Assembly: GCA_947627875.1 (NCBI GenBank)
Contig: CANQXS010000006.1
Span: 1 to 64,000, forward strand
DNA from: an uncultured Clostridia bacterium
Lineage (GTDB): Bacteria; Bacillota; Clostridia; Oscillospirales; Ruminococcaceae
Length of the DNA: 64,000 bases
Reading direction: 5' to 3'
In this document: piece after piece, positions 1 to 6,852 of the stretch
Layout of the letters: each line of letters starts with the position of its first letter
Position numbering within the stretch: the stretch's first letter is position 1
Notes under the pieces: generated by a model
Databases searched by the model: none
What the model saw: only the letters and a program-made list of their open reading frames with translations
What the model was told of the DNA's origin: nothing
Made by a program: the position numbers and the translations under genes

Positions 1-510
1 ATATCTCATCAGGCAGGTACTTGTGGCTTACATATCCACGTCAATCGCGATTCATTCGGAGACACAAACGAAGATCAAGAGGCAAGCATCGGACGCTTGC
101 TTTTCTTCTTTGAGAAACACTGGGACGAGCTACTCAAGTTCAGCCGCAGAACTCAACGCCAGTTGGATAGCTGGGCGGCCCGCTATGGGTATAAGGACAA
201 CCCGAAAGCTATGCTGGAACACGCTAAGAAAGGTTCAAACAGGGGCAGATATGCCTGCATAAACCTTCTCAACTTCACTACGGTTGAGTTCAGAATCTTC
301 CGAGGAACGCTCAAACTCAACACCCTGCTTGCCACGCTTCAACTCGTGAACAAGATTTGCGACCTCGCGACCTGCCTGTCTGACGATGAGATACAGAACG
401 TCTCTTGGACGACTTTTGCCAAGTCCTGCACGTCGCCTGAGCTTGTTCAATATCTCAAGGAGCGGCAAATATACGTCAACGAACCCGTCGCTATTGAAGA
501 GGAGGTTTAA
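1..510 (+). CDS. Amidoligase family protein (amidoligase_2-like), 5'-truncated by window
   Basis: The frame is open from base 1 and ends at 510, so only the C-terminal ~169 residues are visible. They begin with a Cys-Gly-Leu-His-Ile-His-Val-Asn stretch (about residues 8-15 of the fragment), the His-x-His signature I associate with glutamine-synthetase-like amidoligase_2 proteins, and later contain a TVEFRIFRGTL motif, also typical of the family. Members are proposed to form amide or isopeptide bonds using ATP. The stop is two bases from a class II glutamine amidotransferase gene, the partner known from comparative genomics, so the two probably act together as an amidotransfer module. Substrate unknown. 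The ATP-binding N-terminal part lies outside the window. Confidence 0.75.
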   Translation: MSHQAGTCGLHIHVNRDSFGDTNEDQEASIGRLLFFFEKHWDELLKFSRRTQRQLDSWAARYGYKDNPKAMLEHAKKGSNRGRYACINLLNFTTVEFRIFRGTLKLNTLLATLQLVNKICDLATCLSDDEIQNVSWTTFAKSCTSPELVQYLKERQIYVNEPVAIEEEV

Positions 511-512
511 TT

Positions 513-1457
513 ATGTGCTGTCTGTTTGGAGTTTTGGATTATAACCGCAGTTTGAACAAAAGACAGATGAACCGTGTTCTCAATGTACTCTCAACTGCCT
601 GCGAGGTGCGAGGCACTGACGCCACCGGAATTGCTTACAATCACAGCGGAAAACTTCGCATTTACAAGCGACCTATCCCTGCTCACCTCATGAGGTTCAA
701 TGTTCCCGATGGGGTCAACGCGGTCATGGGACATACCCGAATGACTACTCAGGGCAGCGAGAAGCTGAACTTTAACAACCACCCGTTCTACGGCAAGGTT
801 GATGTGCCATTTGCCTTGGCTCACAACGGCGTAATTTATAATGATGAGAGGGTCAGGGAGGTTGAACGGCTTCCGGGTACTCATATCAAGACCGACAGTT
901 ATGTTGCCGTGCAGCTCATCGAGAATAAGAAAAAGCTTGATTTTGTAAGCCTGAAATATATGGCGGAGCAGCTTCAAGGTAGTATGACCATCACAGTTAT
1001 GGATAGCTCCGATAACCTTTATATAGTCAAAGGCGACAATCCCTTGTGCCTTTACTACTATCCCGAGCGAGGCTTGTATATCTACGCCTCTACCGAGGAG
1101 ATTTTGAAGGCTGGTCTGAAGAAGTTATATCTCAACTTTGGCAAATGCGAAAAGATTTCAATCGAGAGCGGTGAGATTCTGAGAATTGACAGCTCGGGAT
1201 ATAGAAAGAGGTCAGAGTTCAATGATTCTGGGCTGTACTATAATTATTGCTTCCCCTACCGTCATGGTTGGGACGATGACTGGTGGACATCATCATCGAA
1301 AACAATTTCGGACAAAATGGATCCCGCCGAGAAGCAATACTTCGAGGATCTCAAAGGCGTAGCCTGCCATTGTGGGTATATGCCGGAAGATATCGAGGAG
1401 CTTTACGAGGACGGATATACCCTCGATGAGATTGAGGAGTTTCTATTCGCCATATAG
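513..1457 (+). CDS. Class II glutamine amidotransferase (Ntn-hydrolase)
   Basis: 314 residues starting Met-Cys-Cys-Leu-Phe-Gly-Val; Cys2 would become the N-terminal nucleophile after Met removal, as in GlmS/PurF-type glutaminase domains. GHTRMTTQG and LAHNGVIYN match the glutamine-binding loops of class II GATases, and TDSYV follows. There is no synthetase or sugar-isomerase domain, only an acidic C-terminal tail of about 70 residues. It would release ammonia from glutamine for a partner. It starts 2 bp after the amidoligase stop with an AGGAGG site inside that gene's end, so the two are co-translated. The location in an integrative element rather than a biosynthetic operon suggests a modification or conflict role, which is inference. 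Confidence 0.85.
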   Translation: MCCLFGVLDYNRSLNKRQMNRVLNVLSTACEVRGTDATGIAYNHSGKLRIYKRPIPAHLMRFNVPDGVNAVMGHTRMTTQGSEKLNFNNHPFYGKVDVPFALAHNGVIYNDERVREVERLPGTHIKTDSYVAVQLIENKKKLDFVSLKYMAEQLQGSMTITVMDSSDNLYIVKGDNPLCLYYYPERGLYIYASTEEILKAGLKKLYLNFGKCEKISIESGEILRIDSSGYRKRSEFNDSGLYYNYCFPYRHGWDDDWWTSSSKTISDKMDPAEKQYFEDLKGVACHCGYMPEDIEELYEDGYTLDEIEEFLFAI

Positions 1458-1483
1458 TCCCGTTTGGGTACACTTAAACGGGA
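1458..1483 (+). terminator. Hairpin after the amidotransferase
   Basis: TCCCGTTT (1458-1465) pairs with AAACGGGA (1476-1483). No T-tract follows, so it is a weak or attenuating terminator at best. Confidence 0.4.
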
Positions 1484-1494
1484 CGCCGAAAAAG

Positions 1495-1536
1495 CGTTCC
1501 AAATAAGTCGGTTTTGCCCTTTTGGAACGTTCCAAA
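1495..1536. promoter_or_regulatory. Resolvase site/operator palindrome
   Basis: TTTGGAACGTTCCAAA at 1521-1536 is a perfect 16-bp palindrome 33 bp upstream of the serine resolvase start. A half-site GTTCCAAA lies at 1496-1503, about 25 bp away. Resolvases of this size normally act at nearby paired inverted sites and often autoregulate there, so this is probably the res site or operator. Confidence 0.55.
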
Positions 1537-1569
1537 TTTTTCAGCGACCCTATCGGGAAAGGAGTAACG

Positions 1570-2121
1570 ATGAAAGTAGGATACATACGAATCAGTTCCG
1601 CTGACCAGAATACTGCCCGTCAAGAGGTTCTGATGAGGGAGCTCGGCGTTGAGCAAGTTTACATCGACAAAATGAGTGGCAAAAATACGGATCGACCTGA
1701 GCTGAAAAAGATGATGTCTTTTGTCCGCGAAGGTGACACAGTGATTGTGGAATCAATCTCAAGGTTCGCAAGGAACACGAGAGACCTCTTGGACTTGGTG
1801 GAACAACTCACAAAGAAAAAGGTCGAGTTTGTGTCTAAAAAAGAATCCATCGACACGACCACCCCGACCAGCAAGTTTATGCTTACGATTTTCGGCGCCG
1901 TTGCAGAATTGGAGCGGGAATACATTTTACAGCGCCAGCGTGAGGGAATAGCAATCGCAAAAGAGAACGGAATTTACAAGGGCAGGGTTGCAAAGCCCTG
2001 CCCCGAGTTTGATGCAGTGATATCCCAGTGGAAAAGCGGCAGGATTTCCGCAGTCGAATCAATGAAGCAGCTCGGCATGACCAAGACAACTTTCTACCGA
2101 AGAGTGAAAGAGAAAAGTTAG
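1570..2121 (+). CDS. Small serine recombinase / resolvase-invertase
   Basis: 183 residues from the ATG at 1570, preceded by AAAGGAG; the 16 residues upstream in frame lack a ribosome site. VGYIRISSADQNTARQ carries the catalytic Ser (about residue 9), FARNTRDLL the resolvase helix with conserved Arg, and ELEREYILQRQREGI the family C-terminal catalytic-domain motif. A short helix-turn-helix follows (about 140-180, KTTFYRRV). This is the standard length for Tn3-type resolvases and Hin-like invertases. The palindrome just upstream is the likely binding site. It may resolve multimers of the element or invert a segment; no invertible inverted repeat pair is obvious nearby. Confidence 0.9.
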   Translation: MKVGYIRISSADQNTARQEVLMRELGVEQVYIDKMSGKNTDRPELKKMMSFVREGDTVIVESISRFARNTRDLLDLVEQLTKKKVEFVSKKESIDTTTPTSKFMLTIFGAVAELEREYILQRQREGIAIAKENGIYKGRVAKPCPEFDAVISQWKSGRISAVESMKQLGMTKTTFYRRVKEKS

Positions 2122-2151
2122 TGGCAGGATGGAGATCGCTCCATCCTGCCA
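2122..2151 (+). terminator. Strong hairpin after the resolvase gene
   Basis: TGGCAGGATGGAG (2122-2134) and CTCCATCCTGCCA (2139-2151) form a perfect 13-bp stem with an ATCG loop, beginning one base after the resolvase stop. No T-run follows. Nothing else clear lies between here and the regulator stop at 2240 except an orphan AGGAGG at 2194-2199. Confidence 0.6.
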
Positions 2152-2239
2152 TTCTTAGACGGTATAAGCGCCACTACGCTTGAAATGTCAACCAGGAGGT
2201 AACAATTTTTTTTAAAATTTTTCAGTGCCCTCAGGAGCG

Positions 2240-3490
2240 TTAATCCGAGTTGTTTCTAAATTGTATCTTCAGTGCGTTAGATATCGGAGATGTAAAAAAC
2301 GAGTTGCCTATATCTGGGATTGTGCAGAGCGCTGCAACCGCCTTAATTATTGATGCTACTTCACTGTATTGAATCTTGCCCGTATTCAATATTCTTTCAA
2401 GTGAGCTGAGAAGCTCAATATCATCGATGCCTTCTATGAGGGTTTTGAGTTTCTCCTGGATAATTTCATAATTAGACTCAAAAAATCTGCTTGAATCTAC
2501 GGGGTTATCTTCAATATAAAACCTGACAAAAAAAATTATCTTGTCCCACATTTTGAAGAATTTTTCCGCATCATACGCAGACTCAAAATCTAATGCGTCC
2601 GGGTGTTCCCAAAAGAAACATTCAATTCGGGTCGGCATATAATTATCCTCAGCTAATCCGAGGAGATATGCAGGTGAAACTCCAATTGCTTTGGCGATAG
2701 TTGGTATTTTTTCTACCGGGAGCGTTTTTATCTTATCCTGTTCTATTTTCATTACGTTTTGTCTTGTACACCCCAAAATTTTGCCCATTTCTTCTAAGGA
2801 CTTTCCTCTTTTGAGTCTGATTTCCCTGATTGCTTTGCTGTAGCTCTGGATTTTCTTATCCATATCCCACTCCATTATTATTATTTTAGTTTTTTTGCTG
2901 TCTTTGTCCGTTTCATTGTCGCCGTCCTCGTTCGAAATCTCATCGCCCCCGCTCGAAATCTCACCGTCCTCGTTCGGGATCTCATCTTTCCCGTTCGGAA
3001 CCTCTTCGCCCCCGTTCGGAACTTCTTCGTCCCCGTTCGGAATCTCATCTTCCTCGTTCGGAATTTCATCAGGCAGCAGCTGTGTTGTCTTCGCAATATT
3101 TGCCCAGTTCGGGACGTATCCTCTGAAGTTATTTTCAAGCAGTTCGAGAATGGCATCGATTTCATATTCAGAAAAACCTTTGAAGAAATCTATATAAGCT
3201 CGGTACTTATTGCGCAGGTTCACTTTCTGCTTAGCATGTTCAGCTTTTTTGCTTGTATAAAAGTCGTAAGCTGCCTTTTTAATGTCGTCATCGGTCTTAT
3301 CCAATGGATTATCAGCCTCGCTTGCTTCTTTGTCTTTAAAGCGATTGTAAAGCGCTGCAAGCTTATCGAGGTATTCATTACGAAGTTTGTTTGCCTTTTC
3401 GTGATATTCTACATCAAGCCGAATAAATGCCCGTGCAGACTTTTCTGTAAGTTTCAATGGTCTGTATTCCTTTATTATATCATCATCCAT
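2240..3490 (-). CDS. Element regulator: N-terminal helical domain, 7-residue repeat linker, XRE HTH
   Basis: 416 residues. The N-terminal ~135 residues are charged and helical and not recognised. Residues ~140-190 are seven 7-residue repeats of the type DEIPNEE/EEVPNGG, very acidic. Then comes an XRE/Cro-C1 helix-turn-helix (about 210-275: KAIREIRLKRGKSLEEMGKILGC, RQNVMKIEQ, SPAYLLGLAEDNY) and a C-terminal helical domain. An ATG at the HTH start hints that an ordinary repressor gene was fused to an upstream domain. It starts with AAAGGAG and is transcribed away from the excisionase/integrase genes. GTTGACA heptamers in the divergent region are its probable operators. Family repressors keep integrative elements quiescent. 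Confidence 0.7.
   Translation of the reverse strand: MDDDIIKEYRPLKLTEKSARAFIRLDVEYHEKANKLRNEYLDKLAALYNRFKDKEASEADNPLDKTDDDIKKAAYDFYTSKKAEHAKQKVNLRNKYRAYIDFFKGFSEYEIDAILELLENNFRGYVPNWANIAKTTQLLPDEIPNEEDEIPNGDEEVPNGGEEVPNGKDEIPNEDGEISSGGDEISNEDGDNETDKDSKKTKIIIMEWDMDKKIQSYSKAIREIRLKRGKSLEEMGKILGCTRQNVMKIEQDKIKTLPVEKIPTIAKAIGVSPAYLLGLAEDNYMPTRIECFFWEHPDALDFESAYDAEKFFKMWDKIIFFVRFYIEDNPVDSSRFFESNYEIIQEKLKTLIEGIDDIELLSSLERILNTGKIQYSEVASIIKAVAALCTIPDIGNSFFTSPISNALKIQFRNNSD
2928..3071 (-). repeat. 21-bp tandem repeats coding the acidic linker
   Basis: About seven in-frame copies of a 21-bp unit, visible on the plus strand as TTCGGAATCTCATCTTCCTCG variants, encode DEIPNEE-like heptads inside the regulator. 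Copies differ by a few bases. The unit length is a multiple of three, so copy-number changes would not shift frame. Confidence 0.85.
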
Positions 3491-3586
3491 TTTTCATTTC
3501 TCCTTTGCTAATATAATAATTACGGACAAGATGCGGAGCTTTCCGTGTCTTGCTTCACGTCTATTATGGCGTTTTGTAAACTGAAT

Positions 3587-3624
3587 GTCAACTCGTTGAC
3601 GATAGCTCATGAGGGGGGTTGACA
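3587..3624. promoter_or_regulatory. Operator cluster with GTTGAC(A) half-sites
   Basis: GTCAACTCGTTGAC (3587-3600) is a 14-bp palindrome; another GGTTGACA lies at 3617-3624. The second half-site coincides with the -35 box of the excisionase promoter, so a bound repressor would block it. An inverted copy AAATGTCAACC occurs at 2183-2193 beyond the regulator gene. Confidence 0.5.
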
Positions 3625-3647
3625 TTTTTTTGGGGGGAGGATACAAT
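3619..3647 (+). promoter_or_regulatory. Promoter of the excisionase gene
   Basis: TTGACA (3619-3624), 17-bp spacer, TACAAT (3642-3647): a near-consensus vegetative promoter reading right. A G-rich run GGGGGGAGG lies in the spacer. Transcription should start near 3654, leaving a ~60-nt leader before the excisionase. Confidence 0.65.
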
Positions 3648-3712
3648 GAACCTGCGATCGCAAAGCAGCCTGGTGACGTCAGGCAATAAATAAAAAAGGA
3701 GTCTGTAAAGCC

Positions 3713-3937
3713 GTGACAACATCAGGCTGCTATCCTCCTCCTCAAAAGATCTCGGAGCTTTCCGATCTTCTGACCATCGACGAAATGTGTAAATTTCTGG
3801 AAATTAGTCCCAAGACCGGCTATCGGTTGATCAAGCGAGGTGAAATCAAAGCCGTAAAAGTTGGCAGGTCATATCGCATCCCGAAGCAACATCTTCTGGA
3901 ATATTTTGGAATCTATACGGTTCAAAACAACGGCTGA
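3713..3937 (+). CDS. Excisionase-type HTH protein
   Basis: 74 residues, GTG start with AAAAAGGAG 14 nt upstream. LTIDEMCKFLEISPKTGYRLIKRGEIKAVKVGRSYRIPKQHL is the winged-HTH signature of excisionase-family DNA-binding proteins (MerR/AlpA-like fold). It sits directly upstream of the tyrosine integrase and presumably steers recombination toward excision. Its promoter overlaps the operator cluster, so it should be repressed by the upstream XRE regulator. ATG-less start is inferred from the ribosome site; no other start in frame is plausible. Confidence 0.85.
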   Translation: MTTSGCYPPPQKISELSDLLTIDEMCKFLEISPKTGYRLIKRGEIKAVKVGRSYRIPKQHLLEYFGIYTVQNNG

Positions 3938-3954
3938 GACACCGCAATATGCTG

Positions 3955-3983
3955 TGGACATTTGTTTAGTCTTATGGTATAAT
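3955..3983 (+). promoter_or_regulatory. Promoter of the tRNA-Ser element integrase
   Basis: TGGACA (3955-3960), 17 bp, TATAAT (3978-3983), 45 bp before the integrase ATG. This gives the integrase its own promoter separate from the excisionase. Confidence 0.6.
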
Positions 3984-4027
3984 AGCGGTGGCATGGCAGG
4001 TGTTCTGCAAAGAAAAGGAGGTTAACA

Positions 4028-5191
4028 ATGTATATCGCGGGACATCTAACTATTAAAAAGGGTCGCTATTACGCGGTTCTAAGCTATAATGACTCGCTTG
4101 GGAAGAGGCACGAAAAATGGGTTGCGACAGGGCTGCCTGTGAAAGGAAACAAGAAGCGGGCAGAGGAGTTTCTTATGAATCTTCGGAGGGATTTCATCCC
4201 GCCAGAGCCCCAAACGCCGGAGGAAGATATGACTTTCGCGGAGTTTTGCAGCGTGTTCCTCGATCTGGTCAAAGACACCATCGCCACTCCTACCTATTCT
4301 TCCTACGAGGGCATGCTGCGGCGGGCAATTATCCCATATTTCAAAAGCACAGGGGTATTGCTCAAAAATCTCGGAGCAAAGGATATCCAGCTATTTTACG
4401 CAAGCGAGATGAAGCGGGTCAGTGCCACGACCGTCATTCATTATCACGCGCTGATCCACAAGGCGCTCAAGTATGCGGTTAAAATTGACCTCATCGACGT
4501 CAATCCCGCCGACAATGTCGAACGTCCGAAACGGGAACATTTCGAGGCAGGTTTCTACAGCACCGAGGAAATGGGCAGGCTGTTTGAAGTTTCAAAGGGA
4601 ACCAAGCTGGAGATACCGATTCTGCTCGGAGCTTTCTATGGGTTGCGAAGGAGCGAGGTAATCGGACTGAAGTGGAACGCGATCGACTTCGAGCAGAACA
4701 CTATCACAATCAAGCACACCGTCACGAGCTGCAATATCAACGGCAGGATTGAGATTGTCGAGTCTGACACCACCAAGACCAAATCAAGTCTGAGGACTCT
4801 GCCGCTTGTCCCGTTTGTCAAGGAAAGGCTGCTCGCGCTGAAGGAGGAGCAGGAGAAAAACCGCCAACTGTGCGGACGAAGTTACAACAAAAAATACGCT
4901 GACTACGTCTGCGTCAACGAGGTCGGAAATCTCATCAAGCCCAACTATGTTTCTGAGTTTTTCCCGAAGCTTCTTGAAAAAAACGGTCTGAGGAGAATAA
5001 GGTTTCACGATCTTAGACACAGTTGCGCATCTCTGATGCTTGCCAACGGAGTCCCGATGAAACAGATTCAGGAGTGGCTCGGACACTCAGATTTCAGTAC
5101 AACAGCAAACATTTATGCCCACTTGGACAGTTCTTCAAAATTAAATTCTGCAAATGCTCTGATGGACTGTCTCGGCAAAGGCTCTGTTTAA
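4028..5191 (+). CDS. Tyrosine site-specific integrase (tRNA-Ser element)
   Basis: 387 residues with GGAGGT 5 nt before ATG. Order: arm-binding N-terminal domain (~1-60), SAM-like core-binding domain (~65-170), catalytic domain (~175-387). Catalytic residues visible: Arg207 in GLRRSEVIGLKW, His327 and Arg330 in HDLRHSCASLM, the LGHSD box, and nucleophile Tyr363 in ANIYAHLD. This is the Tn916/phage-type integrase of Gram-positive elements. It lies 170 bp from the 3' end of the tRNA-Ser gene, the normal arrangement for integration into the tRNA 3' part, so the element extends leftward beyond the window start. Confidence 0.95.
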   Translation: MYIAGHLTIKKGRYYAVLSYNDSLGKRHEKWVATGLPVKGNKKRAEEFLMNLRRDFIPPEPQTPEEDMTFAEFCSVFLDLVKDTIATPTYSSYEGMLRRAIIPYFKSTGVLLKNLGAKDIQLFYASEMKRVSATTVIHYHALIHKALKYAVKIDLIDVNPADNVERPKREHFEAGFYSTEEMGRLFEVSKGTKLEIPILLGAFYGLRRSEVIGLKWNAIDFEQNTITIKHTVTSCNINGRIEIVESDTTKTKSSLRTLPLVPFVKERLLALKEEQEKNRQLCGRSYNKKYADYVCVNEVGNLIKPNYVSEFFPKLLEKNGLRRIRFHDLRHSCASLMLANGVPMKQIQEWLGHSDFSTTANIYAHLDSSSKLNSANALMDCLGKGSV

Positions 5192-5299
5192 AGAGCCTTG
5201 CCGGCACACAAAAAATTCTCGCTGCAGTTCTCTCCTAAAGCAGCGGCAAATCTGATAATATATCTGAAAAAAGATATGCACCGGCTCGTAAAAAAATTG

Positions 5300-5350
5300 G
5301 CATGGTGTCTAAATTTAAAGCCCGACAAGACCAAATTATTGACACCATGC
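5300..5350. repeat. Inverted repeat between integrase and tRNA-Ser
   Basis: GCATGGTGTC (5300-5309) and GACACCATGC (5341-5350) are a perfect 10-bp inverted pair, 31 bp apart. They lie between the integrase gene and the tRNA, where integrase accessory or arm sites are expected. A role as hairpin terminator is also possible. Confidence 0.45.
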
Positions 5351-5361
5351 ACAAATTTTGG

Positions 5362-5447
5362 CGGAGGGGATGGGATTTGAACCCATGTGAGGTTGCCCTC
5401 TAACGGTTTTCAAGACCGCCCCGTTATGACCACTTCGGTACCCCTCC
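5362..5447 (-). tRNA. tRNA-Ser(UGA)
   Basis: The minus strand folds as a class II tRNA. The acceptor GGAGGGG pairs with CCCCTCC, the discriminator is G, and the anticodon loop CTTGAAA gives anticodon UGA. The variable arm is long and the T-arm GGTTCAAATCC is typical. CCA is not encoded. The 3' end faces the adjacent integrase, so this gene is the element's attachment site and remains intact. Confidence 0.93.
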
Positions 5448-5594
5448 GTAACAGCCTAATTTTCCCGGATTTTCAGCTCTTTGATTATGGCGAGAACTTT
5501 AAGCGAGAATTCAGAAAAAACAAAATTACAAAAACGCACAAATCCCCAATAATAAAGGGTTTACAGGGATAAGGCACCGTTTTTTGCGGAACAC

Positions 5595-5635
5595 TTTTCA
5601 AGACCGCCTCGTTATGACCGCTTCGATACCTCTCC
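5595..5635 (-). pseudogene. Broken 5' half of a second tRNA-Ser
   Basis: These 41 nt match the 5' half of the intact tRNA-Ser (5407-5447) at 37 positions, from the acceptor strand to the anticodon loop (TTGAAAA), then identity stops. No 3' half follows. The break at the anticodon loop is where many tRNA-targeting integrases cross over, so this may be the remnant of an earlier insertion or deletion. Confidence 0.75.
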
Positions 5636-5699
5636 TTATGGGCGGACAAATGCCCGCCCTGATATAATACCACAACGGCGCGGCGGTGTCAAGCAAAAT

Positions 5700-5921
5700 T
5701 TACTCCGCCTCTATTCTTTTCAGCTCCTTTATAAGATAGCTGTAGCGCGCCCTCAGCGACGAGCGCTCATAGATCATCGCCTCTATAAGATCTTCGTCCG
5801 AGACCTCGTTAAAGCCCGCGTCCGAGGCTTCGAGAGCAGCGGTTATCCCGCGGAGCTCCTCCGAAACGGCGCGTATTTTATCGTCGCGGCGGCTTTTTCT
5901 CTTTCTTTCGGTAAAAATCAT
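5700..5921 (-). CDS. Small charged protein, DUF2508-like
   Basis: 73 residues, almost all alpha-helical and charged, with a Lys/Arg-rich N-terminus. The C-terminal pattern DEDLIEAMIYERSSLRARYSYLIKELKR resembles the YaaL/DUF2508 small proteins of Firmicutes (function unknown). GGAGCGGGAAAG precedes the ATG. It is the first chromosomal gene beyond the tRNA-Ser locus and stands alone between it and the divergent downstream gene. Confidence 0.55.
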   Translation of the reverse strand: MIFTERKRKSRRDDKIRAVSEELRGITAALEASDAGFNEVSDEDLIEAMIYERSSLRARYSYLIKELKRIEAE

Positions 5922-6032
5922 CTTTCCCGCTCCTTATATGTGTATTCATACAAAAATATGCGGGACAACGCTTAGAAATTACCAAACTGCATATAATCTT
6001 TATATCAGATTTATAAGAAGGGAGAAGTCGGC

Positions 6033-6227
6033 GTGAGAGAACGAAAATGCGCAAGCGTGCGCTACTGCCCTCACCTCGGGCATAACGTTATAATGGAGGA
6101 GCGCCTCGGCGACGGAGGCTGCCCAAAGTGGGAATGCCTTAATAAGGAGGACTGCGGCTACCGCGAAATGGGCTGCCGAAATATGCTGCTTGAAGGCGCG
6201 AGCCTTGGTCAGACCGAAGCCGGATAA
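6033..6227 (+). CDS. Small cysteine-rich protein, unknown
   Basis: 64 residues from a GTG with GAAGGGAGAAG upstream. Cysteines at about residues 6, 12, 30, 35, 41 and 48 (RYCPHLGH, GGCPKWECLN, DCGYREMGC) suggest a zinc or metal knuckle. I do not recognise a named family. It precedes greA by 140 bp; a hairpin-like inverted stretch with T-rich tail (about 6231-6285) may terminate it. Confidence 0.6.
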   Translation: MRERKCASVRYCPHLGHNVIMEERLGDGGCPKWECLNKEDCGYREMGCRNMLLEGASLGQTEAG

Positions 6228-6366
6228 ACCTTCCGTCTCCCTTTCGGGAGGCGGATGCTTTGATTTTGCCGTTTTTTAAAGCATTTTTCCGCTTATACAT
6301 CTTGACACTGAGCCGAAACGCGGCTATAATGATTTTGTATATCATTATAAATCGGAGGTAATTTTT

Positions 6367-6843
6367 ATGGCAATAAAATCCACGAATATGTCCCGCGAGG
6401 GCTTCAACAGGCTCCAGGAGGAGCTCGAAAATCTTGTTACAGTCCGCAGAAAAGAAGTCGCCGAAAAGCTCAAAGAGGCGCGCTCCTACGGCGACCTTTC
6501 GGAAAACGCCGAATACGACGAGGCCAAAAACGAGCAGGGAATGCTCGAAGCCCAGATAGCCGACCTCGAAATGATAATCGCCAACGCCGTTATAGTCGAT
6601 TACGACAGCTTAAGCCTCGACGAAGTCGGCGTGGGCTCGATGGTGAAGCTCAAGGACTTCGACCTCGACGAAATAGTCGAATACCAGATAGTCGGCTCGA
6701 CCGAAGCCGACCCCGACAGCGGAAAGATTTCGGACGAGTCCCCCATCGGCAAAGCCTGCCTTAAAAAGCGCGTGGGCGACATATTTGAGGTCGACGCGCC
6801 CATCGGCACCCTTAAATTCGAGGTATTGGACATAAACAGATAA
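6367..6843 (+). CDS. greA: Transcription elongation factor GreA
   Basis: 158 residues, the usual GreA length. The N-terminal coiled-coil (about 5-75) contains LKEARSYGDLSENAEYDEAKNEQ, whose acidic tip (Asp, Glu) enters the RNA polymerase secondary channel to stimulate transcript cleavage. The C-terminal FKBP-like domain has DESPIGKACLKKRVGD and GTLKFEVLDI. GGAGGT lies 7 nt before ATG. It rescues backtracked polymerase in the cytoplasm. The lysS gene starts 9 bp after its stop with its own GGAG, a common greA-lysS operon in Firmicutes. Confidence 0.97.
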   Translation: MAIKSTNMSREGFNRLQEELENLVTVRRKEVAEKLKEARSYGDLSENAEYDEAKNEQGMLEAQIADLEMIIANAVIVDYDSLSLDEVGVGSMVKLKDFDLDEIVEYQIVGSTEADPDSGKISDESPIGKACLKKRVGDIFEVDAPIGTLKFEVLDINR

Positions 6844-6852
6844 GGAGAAAAT

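Noticed and set aside
2928-3071. Short regular repeats resembling a CRISPR array
   Set aside because: Units are contiguous 21-bp coding repeats without spacers, in frame inside a protein gene. No cas gene is in the window.
3646-3693. 15-codon leader peptide with a GGGGGGAGG site before the excisionase
   Set aside because: Its ATG lies inside the -10 box of the TTGACA/TACAAT promoter, so it would be upstream of the transcript start.
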